Program-made: the position numbers and the translations under genes
Assembly (NCBI GenBank): GCA_017795105.1
Contig: CP051247.1
Span: 2,294,001 to 2,358,000, forward strand
Length of the DNA: 64,000 nucleotides
From: Planctomycetaceae bacterium
GTDB taxonomy: Bacteria > Planctomycetota > Planctomycetia > Planctomycetales > Planctomycetaceae
Direction: 5' to 3'
Part shown: positions 18,279 to 27,462 of the stretch, piece by piece
Layout: each line of letters opens with the position of its first letter
Position numbering within the stretch: position 1 is the stretch's first letter
The notes under the pieces: model-generated
The model's input: the letters and a program-made list of their open reading frames with translations, nothing else
Databases searched by the model: none
What the model was told of the DNA's origin: nothing

Positions 18279-19424
18279 TCATGTCCGTTTCGTGAACCGG
18301 TAGTGGGAGACCCACCACTCGTTTCCGTCGTTGTAGCCGAACAGCTCCGCACAGGCCATGAAGAAAATTCGCCAGCGCTGCAGCCAGATCTGAGCCTGAG
18401 CAGGGCCGTAACATTCCCGGAACAACTCGAGCACGTGATCACGAGCCGCATCGGTTTGACGGAGCCAGTCTTCGCAAGTTCGCTGGTAATGCGTTCCGTT
18501 CCATCGCCAGCGGCGCTCACAGGTCAGGTCGTCCTGATAGTGCAGGAACAGCTCGTCACTCGGCATCATGCCGCCGCTGAAGAAATACTCCGACATCCAG
18601 TCCTGCGGCCCCGACGAGGTAAACAGATACGGATGCGCCCGATGGCAGAAGATGTGCACATACAGTTTGCCGCCGGGGTTAAGCCATTCTGAGATACGTC
18701 GCAGCAGCAGCCGATGATTCCGCATATGCTCGAACATCTCGACGGAAACGACCCGATCGTATGTCGCTTCCGCTGAGAAATCGTTCATATCGGCGGTGAT
18801 CACCCGCAGATTCGACAATCCTTTTCGTGAGGCCTGTTCATCGATGTAAGCTTTCTGGGAATGCGAGTTGGAGACGGCGGTGATCTGAGCTCCGGGGTAA
18901 TGCTCGGCCATCCAGAGCGAGAGCGATCCCCAGCCGCAGCCGAGTTCGAGAATCTGTTGACCGTCACTGAGTTCCGCCTGTGAACAGGTCAACCGCAGCG
19001 CCTCCTCTTCAGCTTCGGCCAGAGAACTGTTCGCGGTTGGATAGTAGCAACAACTGTATTTCCTTCGTGGCCCCAGGGCCTGGGTGAAAAACTCGGCCGG
19101 GACTTCGTAATGCTGCTCGTTGGCCTTCTCCGGGACAACAGCGACGGGCCCACTGCAGGCGGCCGCGATGAACTCTTCCAGCCGCTCCTGATGATCGGCA
19201 CAGCTCCCCTGTTCGCGTTCCGCCAGGCGAGCTCCCAGAAGACCGCGGATGTTTCGGCGAATCATCCAGTCGGGCACTCTGCCACGTTCGGCCAGACTGA
19301 GTCCAAGCGAAAACAGTCGATCGGTTAGCGAAAGTTGTGGGGCGTATTCCGGGCCGTCGCCGCAGAAGTCGCAATGAACCTGTTCCTCGGGAGCGGTTTC
19401 CATCAAAGCATCTGTTGTTGTCAT
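18279..19424 (-). CDS. SAM-dependent methyltransferase, CFA synthase/coclaurine N-MT-like
   Basis: 381 aa. The SAM-binding motif I is ILELGCGWGSLSLWM, followed by the family segment SNSHSQK and ITADMNDF; the C-terminal part carries HIFCHRAHPYLF, as in the Mycolic_cyclopropane synthase (CMAS) family branch that includes plant coclaurine N-methyltransferases. It is therefore related to, but distinct from, the classical CFA synthase just upstream. The ATG at 19424 has GGAG eight bases upstream; an open frame extends to 19859 but over non-coding DNA and the neighbouring gene. It probably methylates or modifies acyl chains; the substrate is not provable from sequence. Confidence 0.85.
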   Translation of the reverse strand: MTTTDALMETAPEEQVHCDFCGDGPEYAPQLSLTDRLFSLGLSLAERGRVPDWMIRRNIRGLLGARLAEREQGSCADHQERLEEFIAAACSGPVAVVPEKANEQHYEVPAEFFTQALGPRRKYSCCYYPTANSSLAEAEEEALRLTCSQAELSDGQQILELGCGWGSLSLWMAEHYPGAQITAVSNSHSQKAYIDEQASRKGLSNLRVITADMNDFSAEATYDRVVSVEMFEHMRNHRLLLRRISEWLNPGGKLYVHIFCHRAHPYLFTSSGPQDWMSEYFFSGGMMPSDELFLHYQDDLTCERRWRWNGTHYQRTCEDWLRQTDAARDHVLELFRECYGPAQAQIWLQRWRIFFMACAELFGYNDGNEWWVSHYRFTKRT

Positions 19425-19475
19425 TGCCTGTGCTCCACCATTGTTGAGTGACACGAGTCCCGGGCGGAAACGGAA

Positions 19476-19504
19476 ACATGCCCACGTCAGAACGTGAGCA
19501 TGCC
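19476..19504. repeat. Palindromic repeat (family B-like)
   Basis: Arms CATGCCCACGT and AACGTGAGCATG form an imperfect hairpin, related to the CATGCCCACGC palindromes at 38056-38204. It lies 30 bp past the stop of the CFA synthase gene. Confidence 0.6.
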
Positions 19505-19533
19505 ACAGCGTAATCAACCCGGCTGTTCGCAGA

Positions 19534-20763
19534 TCAATAGGCGACCTTACGCCAGAGGAAGTGGCCCACTGTTGTTGCATGTTCGAGGAATGCTCCCTCA
19601 CAGTAACAGAGGTAGTATTCCCAGAGACGAATGAATCGGTCATCGAACCCCAGCTCGCGAACGGAATCGAGCCGGCCCATAAAGCTCTGTCGCCACTCGT
19701 TGAGTGTTCGAGCGTACGATTCCGGAAACTCTTCGAACTCGACGAGCCGCATGCGACTATCGTCTTCGAAGGCATGTTGAATCGCTCCCACGCTCGGCAG
19801 GTGGCCGCCCGGGAACACGTATTTCTGGATGAAGTCGACCGCCTTGCGATATCGCTCATAACGCTGATCGGGCATGAGGATGCTCTGCACCAGCATCCAT
19901 CCGCCCGGCTTCAGCAGCGATTCGCATTTACCGACATACGTCGGAAGATAGTCATGCCCCACGGCTTCGATCATCTCGATCGAAACGAGTTTGTCGTATT
20001 CTCCTTCAAGATCGCGATAGTCTTCCTTGAGCAACGTGACCCGATCGGTGATTCCCGCCTGTTCAAACCGTGCTTTCGCGAAGTCATACTGCTGCTGCGA
20101 AACCGTTGTCGTGGTGACACGGCAGCCGAAGTTTCGGATGGCGTACTCGGCAAAGCCTCCCCAGCCCGTACCGATCTCGAGCACATGATCGTCCGGTCCG
20201 AGATCGAGCTTCTGACAGACAATATCGAGCTTTGCCAGCGAAGCCTCCGCGAGGGACATCGACTCGTCCTCGTAGTAGGCCGAGGAATACATCATGGTCG
20301 GATCGAGAAACAGCTCGAAGAAGGAATTGCTCAAGTCATAGTGAGCGGCGATGTTTCTGCGACTGCCGGTCTTCGAGTTCTTTCGCAGCCGATGGGCGAT
20401 TGTCGCCAGTCCCATGAAGAAGCGGGAAACACCTGAGTCCATCGCAATCAGTCGGTCGCGGTTGCGACAGAGAATACGAAAAAGTTCAACGAGATCGTCG
20501 CATTCCCACTCGCCCTGCAGATACGCCTCGGCTGCCCCCAGGCTGCCTTCGAAGGCGATCCGCTGATACATCTTGGGATCGAGCACACGAATCACGACCT
20601 CAAGGCCATCGCTGCCGGGCGAGCCATATGTGCTGGTCGTGCCCTGCTCTTCGATGATGATGCGGCCATGGCGAAGTTCATCGAGAACCCGGTTGACCTG
20701 CCCCCGAAAGACGGAAGTACGTCCGGGTTTGGTTCGGCTTTCCGAAGAAGCAACTGTCGCCAT
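19534..20763 (-). CDS. cfa: Cyclopropane-fatty-acyl-phospholipid synthase
   Basis: 409 aa. An N-terminal lipid-binding domain (about 30-115) is followed by the SAM-dependent catalytic domain with NIAAHYDLSN, MMYSSAYY, VLEIGTGWGGFA, TTTVSQQQ, SIEMIEAVG and YVFPGGHLPS, all family hallmarks, plus a C-terminal RLWEYYLCYCEGAF block. It transfers a methylene group from S-adenosylmethionine to cis double bonds of membrane phospholipids. The ATG at 20763 opens the trio of lipid-modification genes, separated from the next by a 109-bp spacer with a palindrome. Confidence 0.93.
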   Translation of the reverse strand: MATVASSESRTKPGRTSVFRGQVNRVLDELRHGRIIIEEQGTTSTYGSPGSDGLEVVIRVLDPKMYQRIAFEGSLGAAEAYLQGEWECDDLVELFRILCRNRDRLIAMDSGVSRFFMGLATIAHRLRKNSKTGSRRNIAAHYDLSNSFFELFLDPTMMYSSAYYEDESMSLAEASLAKLDIVCQKLDLGPDDHVLEIGTGWGGFAEYAIRNFGCRVTTTTVSQQQYDFAKARFEQAGITDRVTLLKEDYRDLEGEYDKLVSIEMIEAVGHDYLPTYVGKCESLLKPGGWMLVQSILMPDQRYERYRKAVDFIQKYVFPGGHLPSVGAIQHAFEDDSRMRLVEFEEFPESYARTLNEWRQSFMGRLDSVRELGFDDRFIRLWEYYLCYCEGAFLEHATTVGHFLWRKVAY

Positions 20764-20918
20764 AAGGTGTACTCTCTGGGTGTCTGAAGTCGGAATCTCC
20801 AGCGATGTGCCGGTGCCCGCTGATTATAGACAGTTTGATGAGAAACAAAGTTTCGATTTTTCGAACTCATCAACTTTGTCGAATCAGACTACCACCCTAT
20901 ACCGACGGCACGACTCGA

Positions 20919-20968
20919 CGCATGAGCGAGGGCTCGTGCGTTGGGCCCTCACTGACGTTTCGGGTTGG
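20919..20968. repeat. Hairpin plus family C-type repeat
   Basis: A hairpin at 20919-20940 (arms CGCATGAGC / GCTCGTGCG) is followed by a stretch resembling the CCCTCGCTCACGCTTCGGGTT motif seen at 39179-39199. It ends 26 bp beyond the stop of the CtBP-like dehydrogenase gene. Confidence 0.55.
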
Positions 20969-20993
20969 GATGTCGATTCTGCGCACTGGGTGA

Positions 20994-21989
20994 TTAATTC
21001 ACCACGTTTAACGGCGGCATGCCCTGCAGGACGCGGAGGCAGTTCTGGGAACCTTTGACGCGCATCTCTTCGAGGCCTTCTTCGCAGTAGAACGCCGCAT
21101 GCGGGTTGAGAATCAGCCGTTCGTAAGCGGGGTGATCCGGGTTTCGCCAGGCTTTGACGAGTGGATTGTCCAGAGCCGGAGGTTCATCCGGAAGGACATC
21201 GATCCCGGCTCCCGCGAGCAGATTATGCTCGAGAGCGTGGAGAATGATCGACGGGTTGACCACGCCGCCACGAGCAGTGTTGATGAGATAGCTGCCGGGC
21301 CGCATCAGGTCGAGCATGTCTTCATCGATCAGGTTGGCGGTTTCGTCCGTCAGCGGGCAGTGCAGGCTGAGGATATACGACGCAGAAACGAGATCGGGCA
21401 GCGAGTGCACCTGTCGGATACCCAGCGCTTTGTCCATTCCCTGCTCGACATACGGGTCGTAGAACCGGACATCGCAGCCGAGCGCTTTGGCTCGAAGTGC
21501 CGTCGCGATGCCGATGCGTCCCAGGCCGACGATACCGAAGACTTCGCCCCGCAGGCGTCGCTTGGGCACGATCTGCTGATACGACCAGGGGCCGATCTCG
21601 CGTTGCAGTCGATGGTTGAGGATGTGCGTTCCCCGGGTGAAGGCCAGCGCCATGGCGATCGCACTGTCGGCGACCTCTTCGGTTCCGTAGTCCGGCACAT
21701 TGGCGACGTGAATGCCCTGATTGCGGGCGGCCTGTCGATCGACGTTGTCGTAGCCGACGCCGCAGCGAACGATCAGTTTGCACTGTTCCAGCCGAGCGAT
21801 CGTATCGGCGGAGATCGGCACGGTGTGGTAAACCATGATCGCCGCGGCCTTGTCGACGACGCCGTGCAGCTCGGTTTCCTCGAAAGCGTTCAGCGCGACC
21901 ACTTCGGCCACGTTGCCAAGAATCTCGCGTTCGATCGCGAGGGGCTCTTCAATGAAGTCGGTGACAACGACAAGCGGACGATCGGACAT
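20994..21989 (-). CDS. D-2-hydroxyacid dehydrogenase, CtBP-like
   Basis: 331-aa NAD-dependent dehydrogenase. The Rossmann motif is VGLGRIGIATA (about 151-161); the catalytic set is the Arg of NTARGGVVN, the Glu of VLPDEPP and the His of NPHAAFYCEEG. The last segment and the early RCGVGYDNVD motif are typical of the C-terminal-binding-protein branch. It reduces 2-keto acids or oxidises D-2-hydroxy acids; the physiological substrate is unknown. It begins 71 bp past the LptC/A-like gene stop and is probably not functionally linked. Confidence 0.88.
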   Translation of the reverse strand: MSDRPLVVVTDFIEEPLAIEREILGNVAEVVALNAFEETELHGVVDKAAAIMVYHTVPISADTIARLEQCKLIVRCGVGYDNVDRQAARNQGIHVANVPDYGTEEVADSAIAMALAFTRGTHILNHRLQREIGPWSYQQIVPKRRLRGEVFGIVGLGRIGIATALRAKALGCDVRFYDPYVEQGMDKALGIRQVHSLPDLVSASYILSLHCPLTDETANLIDEDMLDLMRPGSYLINTARGGVVNPSIILHALEHNLLAGAGIDVLPDEPPALDNPLVKAWRNPDHPAYERLILNPHAAFYCEEGLEEMRVKGSQNCLRVLQGMPPLNVVN

Positions 21990-22060
21990 AGCATCGGACT
22001 TCCAGAAGAGAGGGCGGACGAATTGTCGCCGCTCACTCGGAATCCGACACCGGAGGAATC

Positions 22061-25021
22061 TTACCGGAAGCCGGACGCACCTTTGGTCCGGTCGAGTTCC
22101 AGAATGTTTCCGTCCGGGGAGATGCGAATCATCATCACATCGTAACGGGAGCGCGGCGCGTTGGGATGTGCGAAATGCCAGATCCTGACATGTCGATTCT
22201 CCATGCCCCGCATCATAAACATTCGGTTGGCGTGGTTGTAGGAAATGACATCCGCGCTCGCCTGAAAACTGTCGCCTTCAATCTCCGCGTTCTCGCGGGC
22301 CTGAATCTCGACCGACCAGTTCTGAGGATTTGCCGAATCGCCTTTCTGTTCGCCGCCAAGGGAACGCAGCAGCAGTTCGAGTGTCTCGCAGCGAATCCAG
22401 ACACTGTCCGGCGGACGGGCATCGCGAACGAAACGAACGAGCGGCTCGGAAACCGGACCATGCAGGACGTTGACCATGCGATTTAAGGTCCCCTGTCGCT
22501 GCAGATAGTTACCGGTCATATCGCCTTCAAAGGTGATCCGGGTGTAATCCCAGCCGGCAGACTGCTCCGACTTCTCGTCCTTCTTTTCCGGCGACTGGCT
22601 CATCGTCGCTTCCGGGAGACCAAGGGGCGACTTCCCGGTCCGTTTCTGCCAGAACTCAAGATCGCCCGGCCCCTGAGCCGTCATCGCACCCGTTTTCTGA
22701 TCCATGCTGTAAGACCAGACATTCACATAGCGGATGCCGACCAGAACGCCCTCTTCGTAATGCTTCATTTCGAAGTGGACGCGATCCTGGCATTCCACTC
22801 GGGCGATCTGCGGGCGGACAGCGAGCGAGTTCATCTTCAGCGAGACCGGCTGATCGAGATGCACCTTGAGCTCTTCGCAGGTGATGACCGAATCGCCGAG
22901 AGTCGCCTTCACGCTACCGATGAAGTGAGCCGTGGCTCCTTCGAACCGCATCTGTTCTTTCCAAGACACTTCGAGCGTTTGCGGGCGGGCCAGTTTGTCG
23001 CCGTTCCAGTTGGAGTCGACCGGAAACTCGATCGAGCCGCTCCCCATCACGCGGGTGAAATCCTGCTGACGATCGAGAAACAAATCGATTCCGTCGATTC
23101 GCATTGCTCCATGTTGAATCGATGCGAACCGTTCCTGATTCCCCAGCAATTGAAACCGCTGGCGGTTCTGCCCGGCATTGGAAATCTCGACCGACTGTCC
23201 TTCAAGATGCAGCGGCTCCTTCTGTCCGGACAGAATCCCGTTCGCTTGAATCTTGCCTTCCGTCTGAACATGAGCGACATGAACCTCTTCGAAGGCCGGA
23301 TCATGCAGCACCTGCAGTTTGAGGCGAGTCGCGTCGATCTTGAAGGGCGACTCGGGCAGCCGACGATGAGCCGGCGTCGATGACGATTCCGAAGACGCTC
23401 CTGCAGTCTGCTGGACCGGGGAGTCCTGTTTCAGCTGAGCGAGCAGTTCCTTCGACTCCGGTCGGAATTTGATATCGAGCGATTCGTACTCCCCTTCCAG
23501 ATACGGACTGACGACCGCGACGTCTCCTTCGGCCAGCGTGCGATCGATTCGCAGATCGCGAGCCATTGGCGGCACACTGTCCGAACCCGCTTGCACAACT
23601 GGAGTTGAGCTCTCTTTATCCCGCGAAAGCCAGACTTTGATGGTATGCGACATGAGGCCGGTTTGATGCGGCGGCGACTGCAGCACCGCCTTGCCGGTCA
23701 GCGTCAGAACATCGAGCGAGCGGCCCGATTTTTCATCCGGGGTGAACGTGAGCGATTCCTGCCAGTTCGCCTGAGCCAGAATCGCCTGAATCGGCAATGC
23801 TCCGCCGATGTTGTTCGCCTGAGTCGCCCGGCTGTCGAGATATTTCACCTGCCCATGCCCATTACAACGGGCGAAGATCGGCTGCTGCTTTTCGTCGAGA
23901 TGGACATCGAGTTGCGGTGTAAACAACTCGGCTCCCTTGTAATGAATCTCGACGCCGCTCCGCTTTCGCAGCGTCAATGTACGCTGCCCCAGGTCGTAGG
24001 TGAGAACTTCTCCGACGGCTTCGAGCTGATTGTAAGACGACTTGGCCAGCACATGATCGCCGGAAGCCGTAAGCGACAACAGTTCCATTGCGGACGCTTC
24101 CCCGAACGGCGAAGAGTCCGCAGTCGTAACCTGGGTTTTCCCTTTCTCCGCGAACTGCAGTTCCAGGCGATCGCAGCTCAGCGAGTCCACCATGCCGTGC
24201 GGATCGGTGCGATGCACGAAGACTTCGTCTTTCAGAATCGCTTGATGGCTGGCAACCTCGTAACGGAACGAGCCTTCGCAGGTGACGAGCACCGGCGGCT
24301 CTTCCGACTTCGGCTGCAGATTCAGTTCGAGATGCTGCGTGATCACAAGGTTCTTCACGCCGAGCATTTGCGGGTTGTCGGCGTACTGTCCGCCATCCAG
24401 CATCGACAGGTTCAACTGAATGTTGCTTGCATACCCGTGATGATCCTGCATGTGGAACTCAACCGGGTGATAGCTGCTGATATTCTTGTTGGCCCGGTCG
24501 AAGACAAAGTTCTGTCCGAGGATCTTGAGTCCATCGTCGCCCTGAACCGAAACGCGACCGCGAAGCTGGATCTGGCTGATCATTCGCGTGCGGATCTGGG
24601 AGAGTTCGACCGGTTCATCGAAGACGAAGGTGCCGCGATCGGCAAGGATGACGACCGGTTTCGAGTCGGAATTCGTCCCGCCGTCCCCTTTGTCTGAACT
24701 CCAGACCATGGCGATCGGGCTGACTTCGATCTCGGTGTTATCTCGAACGAATCGCTTCTCGTTAAAGAACAAATGCAACCCGTCGGCACGGATCTTCGCC
24801 CGGGCGGCCACCGCCCAGGGGGCATCTTTCAAGTGCTGCTGGGCCATTTCGACACTGGCACGCGGGCCCATCGAAGGGAGAGCCTGAAGCACGGTCCGTG
24901 CGGTTTTGGATTCCTTGACCTGCGACCGGTTCAACAATCTCTGCGAAACCTGCGCATAAGCGGAGTACAGACCGAGGACGATCAACATCGCGGCGAAGGT
25001 CGTGAAGTAGCGTCGCGTCAT
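22061..25021 (-). CDS. Giant LptC/LptA (OstA)-like periplasmic protein
   Basis: 986 aa with one N-terminal membrane anchor (about 7-24) and then a long, almost purely beta-strand periplasmic region. Repeated short strands with alternating hydrophobic residues and phrases such as ILADRGTFVF, VLTYDLGQRTLTLR and ITCEELKVHL resemble LptA/LptC/LptD-N (OstA) domains, which form the beta-jellyroll bridge carrying LPS across the periplasm. No single domain is clear-cut, so the assignment rests partly on context: kdsD lies directly upstream on the same strand, as in the proteobacterial kdsD-kdsC-lptC-lptA-lptB order. The usual LptC has about 190 residues and LptA about 185, so this may be several units in one chain. 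Confidence 0.6.
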   Translation of the reverse strand: MTRRYFTTFAAMLIVLGLYSAYAQVSQRLLNRSQVKESKTARTVLQALPSMGPRASVEMAQQHLKDAPWAVAARAKIRADGLHLFFNEKRFVRDNTEIEVSPIAMVWSSDKGDGGTNSDSKPVVILADRGTFVFDEPVELSQIRTRMISQIQLRGRVSVQGDDGLKILGQNFVFDRANKNISSYHPVEFHMQDHHGYASNIQLNLSMLDGGQYADNPQMLGVKNLVITQHLELNLQPKSEEPPVLVTCEGSFRYEVASHQAILKDEVFVHRTDPHGMVDSLSCDRLELQFAEKGKTQVTTADSSPFGEASAMELLSLTASGDHVLAKSSYNQLEAVGEVLTYDLGQRTLTLRKRSGVEIHYKGAELFTPQLDVHLDEKQQPIFARCNGHGQVKYLDSRATQANNIGGALPIQAILAQANWQESLTFTPDEKSGRSLDVLTLTGKAVLQSPPHQTGLMSHTIKVWLSRDKESSTPVVQAGSDSVPPMARDLRIDRTLAEGDVAVVSPYLEGEYESLDIKFRPESKELLAQLKQDSPVQQTAGASSESSSTPAHRRLPESPFKIDATRLKLQVLHDPAFEEVHVAHVQTEGKIQANGILSGQKEPLHLEGQSVEISNAGQNRQRFQLLGNQERFASIQHGAMRIDGIDLFLDRQQDFTRVMGSGSIEFPVDSNWNGDKLARPQTLEVSWKEQMRFEGATAHFIGSVKATLGDSVITCEELKVHLDQPVSLKMNSLAVRPQIARVECQDRVHFEMKHYEEGVLVGIRYVNVWSYSMDQKTGAMTAQGPGDLEFWQKRTGKSPLGLPEATMSQSPEKKDEKSEQSAGWDYTRITFEGDMTGNYLQRQGTLNRMVNVLHGPVSEPLVRFVRDARPPDSVWIRCETLELLLRSLGGEQKGDSANPQNWSVEIQARENAEIEGDSFQASADVISYNHANRMFMMRGMENRHVRIWHFAHPNAPRSRYDVMMIRISPDGNILELDRTKGASGFR

Positions 25022-25142
25022 GACCGATTCCTTCTGCCACGTAACGCGAACAACCTGCGAACCGGCTCACGCTCGATTCGCAGGTCAGAATGTTCGCTTT
25101 GCCGACATGGAAACGTCATGAGGCTCAAACGTCGCTGAGTCT

Positions 25143-26174
25143 TCAGGAGTTGACTGCCAGTTCGAGGGACTGAGGCATCAGGGCAATCAGGTCCGTGATG
25201 TCAATCATCCCGACCGGGAAGTGGTCGTCATCGACAACCGGCAGTTCGCTCAGCTTGCGTTCGGCCAGCAGTTCGACAGCTTCACCCAGAATCGCCGTGC
25301 GGGAGATCGTGACCGGGCGAGGGGTCATGACTTCGCGGATCGGACGATCGAGCTTCTGTTCCTGATGGTTGGCCAGAATGCGAGCCAGATCGGAGTCGGT
25401 GAAGATGCCCGACAGCCGGCCTTCTTCATCGACGATCATTACGGCTCCCGTCCGCCGCGCCTGATTCCAGGACTGGCTGAAGACTTCACGAACCGGCTGA
25501 TCTTCTTTGGCGATACGCAGTGAGGCATCGGTCCGCATGATGCGGGTCACTGGGGTCAGCTTGCGTCCCAGGCTTCCGGCTGGATGGAAGCGGGCAAATT
25601 CCTGCGTGCTGAAGCCGCGAAGGCGAGCCAGTACGAGTGCCAGAGCATCGCCGATGGCGAGCATGGCGGTTGTACTCGTCGATGGCGGAAGCCCATGCAG
25701 TCCGGCTTCCCGAAGGCGCCCGAGTGGAATCGTGATTTCCGAAGCCTGCCCCAGCGTGCTGTGGCAGATCGCAGTGATCGACAGAATGCAGATCTTCCGC
25801 TGCTGCAACAATGGGAGGAGACGGTTGATCTCTTCGGTCTCGCCGCTGTTGGAGAGAACCAGAACGATGTCGTCTTCATGGACCGAGCCGAGATCTCCGT
25901 GGACAGCCTCGGCTGGGTGCAGGAAGTGGGACCGGGTTCCGGTCGAAGAGAGCGTCGAAGCGATCTTCTGCCCAATAATGCCAGCTTTGCCGATCCCGGT
26001 TAGAATCACGCTCCCCTGACAATGAGCGATGCGGTCGACGACGGCACAAAAGCGGGCATCGAGATCGATGGCAATATTCCGCAGGGCCGTGGCCTCGTGT
26101 TCAATAATCCGTTTTGCTTCCCGCAACTGCTCTACATGCGAGTACGGAATGATCTGATCGGCTGATGCCACCAT
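25143..26174 (-). CDS. kdsD: Arabinose-5-phosphate isomerase (KpsF/GutQ family)
   Basis: 343 aa: a sugar isomerase (SIS) domain at about 40-175, with GIGKAGIIGQKIAST and LSNSGETEE, followed by two CBS domains (about 215-335). It interconverts ribulose-5-phosphate and D-arabinose-5-phosphate, the first step towards Kdo of LPS. Length and domain order match the family. The spacing to the LptC/A-like gene is 121 bp. The ATG at 26174 opens the pair. GutQ- or KpsF-type roles cannot be excluded, but the Lpt-like neighbour favours LPS. Confidence 0.92.
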   Translation of the reverse strand: MVASADQIIPYSHVEQLREAKRIIEHEATALRNIAIDLDARFCAVVDRIAHCQGSVILTGIGKAGIIGQKIASTLSSTGTRSHFLHPAEAVHGDLGSVHEDDIVLVLSNSGETEEINRLLPLLQQRKICILSITAICHSTLGQASEITIPLGRLREAGLHGLPPSTSTTAMLAIGDALALVLARLRGFSTQEFARFHPAGSLGRKLTPVTRIMRTDASLRIAKEDQPVREVFSQSWNQARRTGAVMIVDEEGRLSGIFTDSDLARILANHQEQKLDRPIREVMTPRPVTISRTAILGEAVELLAERKLSELPVVDDDHFPVGMIDITDLIALMPQSLELAVNS

Positions 26175-26606
26175 GAGCTCGCCCTCACCTTCCCTGGGAT
26201 TCGGAATGAAGCGCTACAAAAATGATCGCGGACTTGTACCCCAACCACGGAAAACAGGTCAACGGCGATTCCCCCACACAGAGTCGAGTCGGAACTCACG
26301 TTCATATCAGCACTTACGACATGAAAAACTTGCAGACGGCGTCCATGGGAGGCCGATCCCCGTTCGTCGGGAAGCAGTCGAAATGCGGGAAAAGTCGACC
26401 GGCGCAGGCTTTCCCGCCGGTTCCCTCGTTGAGGTGCTGAAAAGGCCCGGTTCTGTCGATCGTTTTCCCCATTTTCCGGAAATTACGAGGGAGCCTGTTT
26501 CGGAACCGTGAAACCGCTGCATCGTTGTGAGAGACTTTGTTGCGCGGTAAGACTCATCACTTCGCTGGCGTTCTCCTCTCGTTCGTTGTCACGGAAAGAA
26601 TCACTC
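26175..26606. other. Divergent intergenic region
   Basis: About 430 bp between kdsD (minus) and the SpoU methyltransferase gene (plus). Promoters for both must lie here, but I see no clear motif, hairpin or repeat. Short open frames in this stretch lack ribosome sites and family features. Confidence 0.4.
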
Positions 26607-27410
26607 ATGCCACGTGGTCGCGGAGCCTCGGCCCGACCGTTACTTTCGAATCACCAGAAAAGCTGGCTCTGGGGCACCCTCTGCGTGGAGGAAACGCTAC
26701 GAGCCGGCCAATGGCCCATCTACGAACTGATTCTGGGCTCAGAGGCGAACCAGCCGATTCATCAGCAGATCGCGCAGCATGCGGAACGGCTCGAGATTCC
26801 GATCGAACGTCAACCCGCCCGCCGGCTCGAACAGCTCAGCAAAGCCCGCGATCATCAGGGGGTGCTGGCTCTGATGGGGCCGTTTCCGTACACGAAATTC
26901 GATGACTTTGCACACACCCTCACGCCAGACTCGCGGATCGTCGTGCTCGATCGTCTGCAGGACCCGTTCAATTTTGGAGCCATTGTCCGTTCGGCGGCCG
27001 CCTTCGGGATGTCCGGGATTGTGATCGGCTCCGAGAATCAGGTGCAGGTCAACAGTCACGTCGCCCGAAGTTCTGTCGGACTCGTCAATCGCGTGCCAAT
27101 TGTGCGGGTCGACTCGCTGACCGAGAGCCTGCAAAAGCTGCAGCAGTGCGATTGCCACTTTATCGCCGCCCGGCAGGACGGAGAGTTTGCGCTGGGCGAA
27201 CTATTCGGCAAGACCGATTTCGCCGCGCATCCGCTGGGCATGATTCTCGGCAGCGAAGCCCACGGCGTCTCGTCGGAGCTCGATCAGCTGTGCAATGCAT
27301 CGGTGCGGATCGACATGGCCGCCGGGGTCGAGTCACTTAACGCAGCCGTGACTGCCGGCATTCTGATGTATTCTCTTTCATCTCTGACTACTCAGCGATC
27401 CGAATTCTGA
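26607..27410 (+). CDS. rlmB: TrmH/SpoU-family 2'-O-ribose RNA methyltransferase (RlmB-like)
   Basis: 267 aa. A substrate-binding N-terminal domain (about 15-95) precedes a SPOUT catalytic domain with motif 1 DPFNFGAIVRSAAAFG, motif 2 MILGSEAHGVS and motif 3 SLNAAVTAGILMYSL. RlmB methylates G2251 of 23S rRNA; TrmH-type enzymes that act on tRNA are close, so the exact site is an inference. The ATG at 26607 has a GGAAAG site ten bases upstream; the open frame upstream to 26508 shows no family residues. The next gene follows after 52 bp. Confidence 0.88.
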   Translation: MPRGRGASARPLLSNHQKSWLWGTLCVEETLRAGQWPIYELILGSEANQPIHQQIAQHAERLEIPIERQPARRLEQLSKARDHQGVLALMGPFPYTKFDDFAHTLTPDSRIVVLDRLQDPFNFGAIVRSAAAFGMSGIVIGSENQVQVNSHVARSSVGLVNRVPIVRVDSLTESLQKLQQCDCHFIAARQDGEFALGELFGKTDFAAHPLGMILGSEAHGVSSELDQLCNASVRIDMAAGVESLNAAVTAGILMYSLSSLTTQRSEF

Positions 27411-27462
27411 AGCGATCGCAAACGTCTCCTTGCAGCAACCGCATTCAACAGAAAGTGCGACG

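Noticed and set aside
26173..26511. Small gene in the kdsD divergent region
   Set aside because: Starts at the kdsD start codon region, has no ribosome site and no recognisable features.
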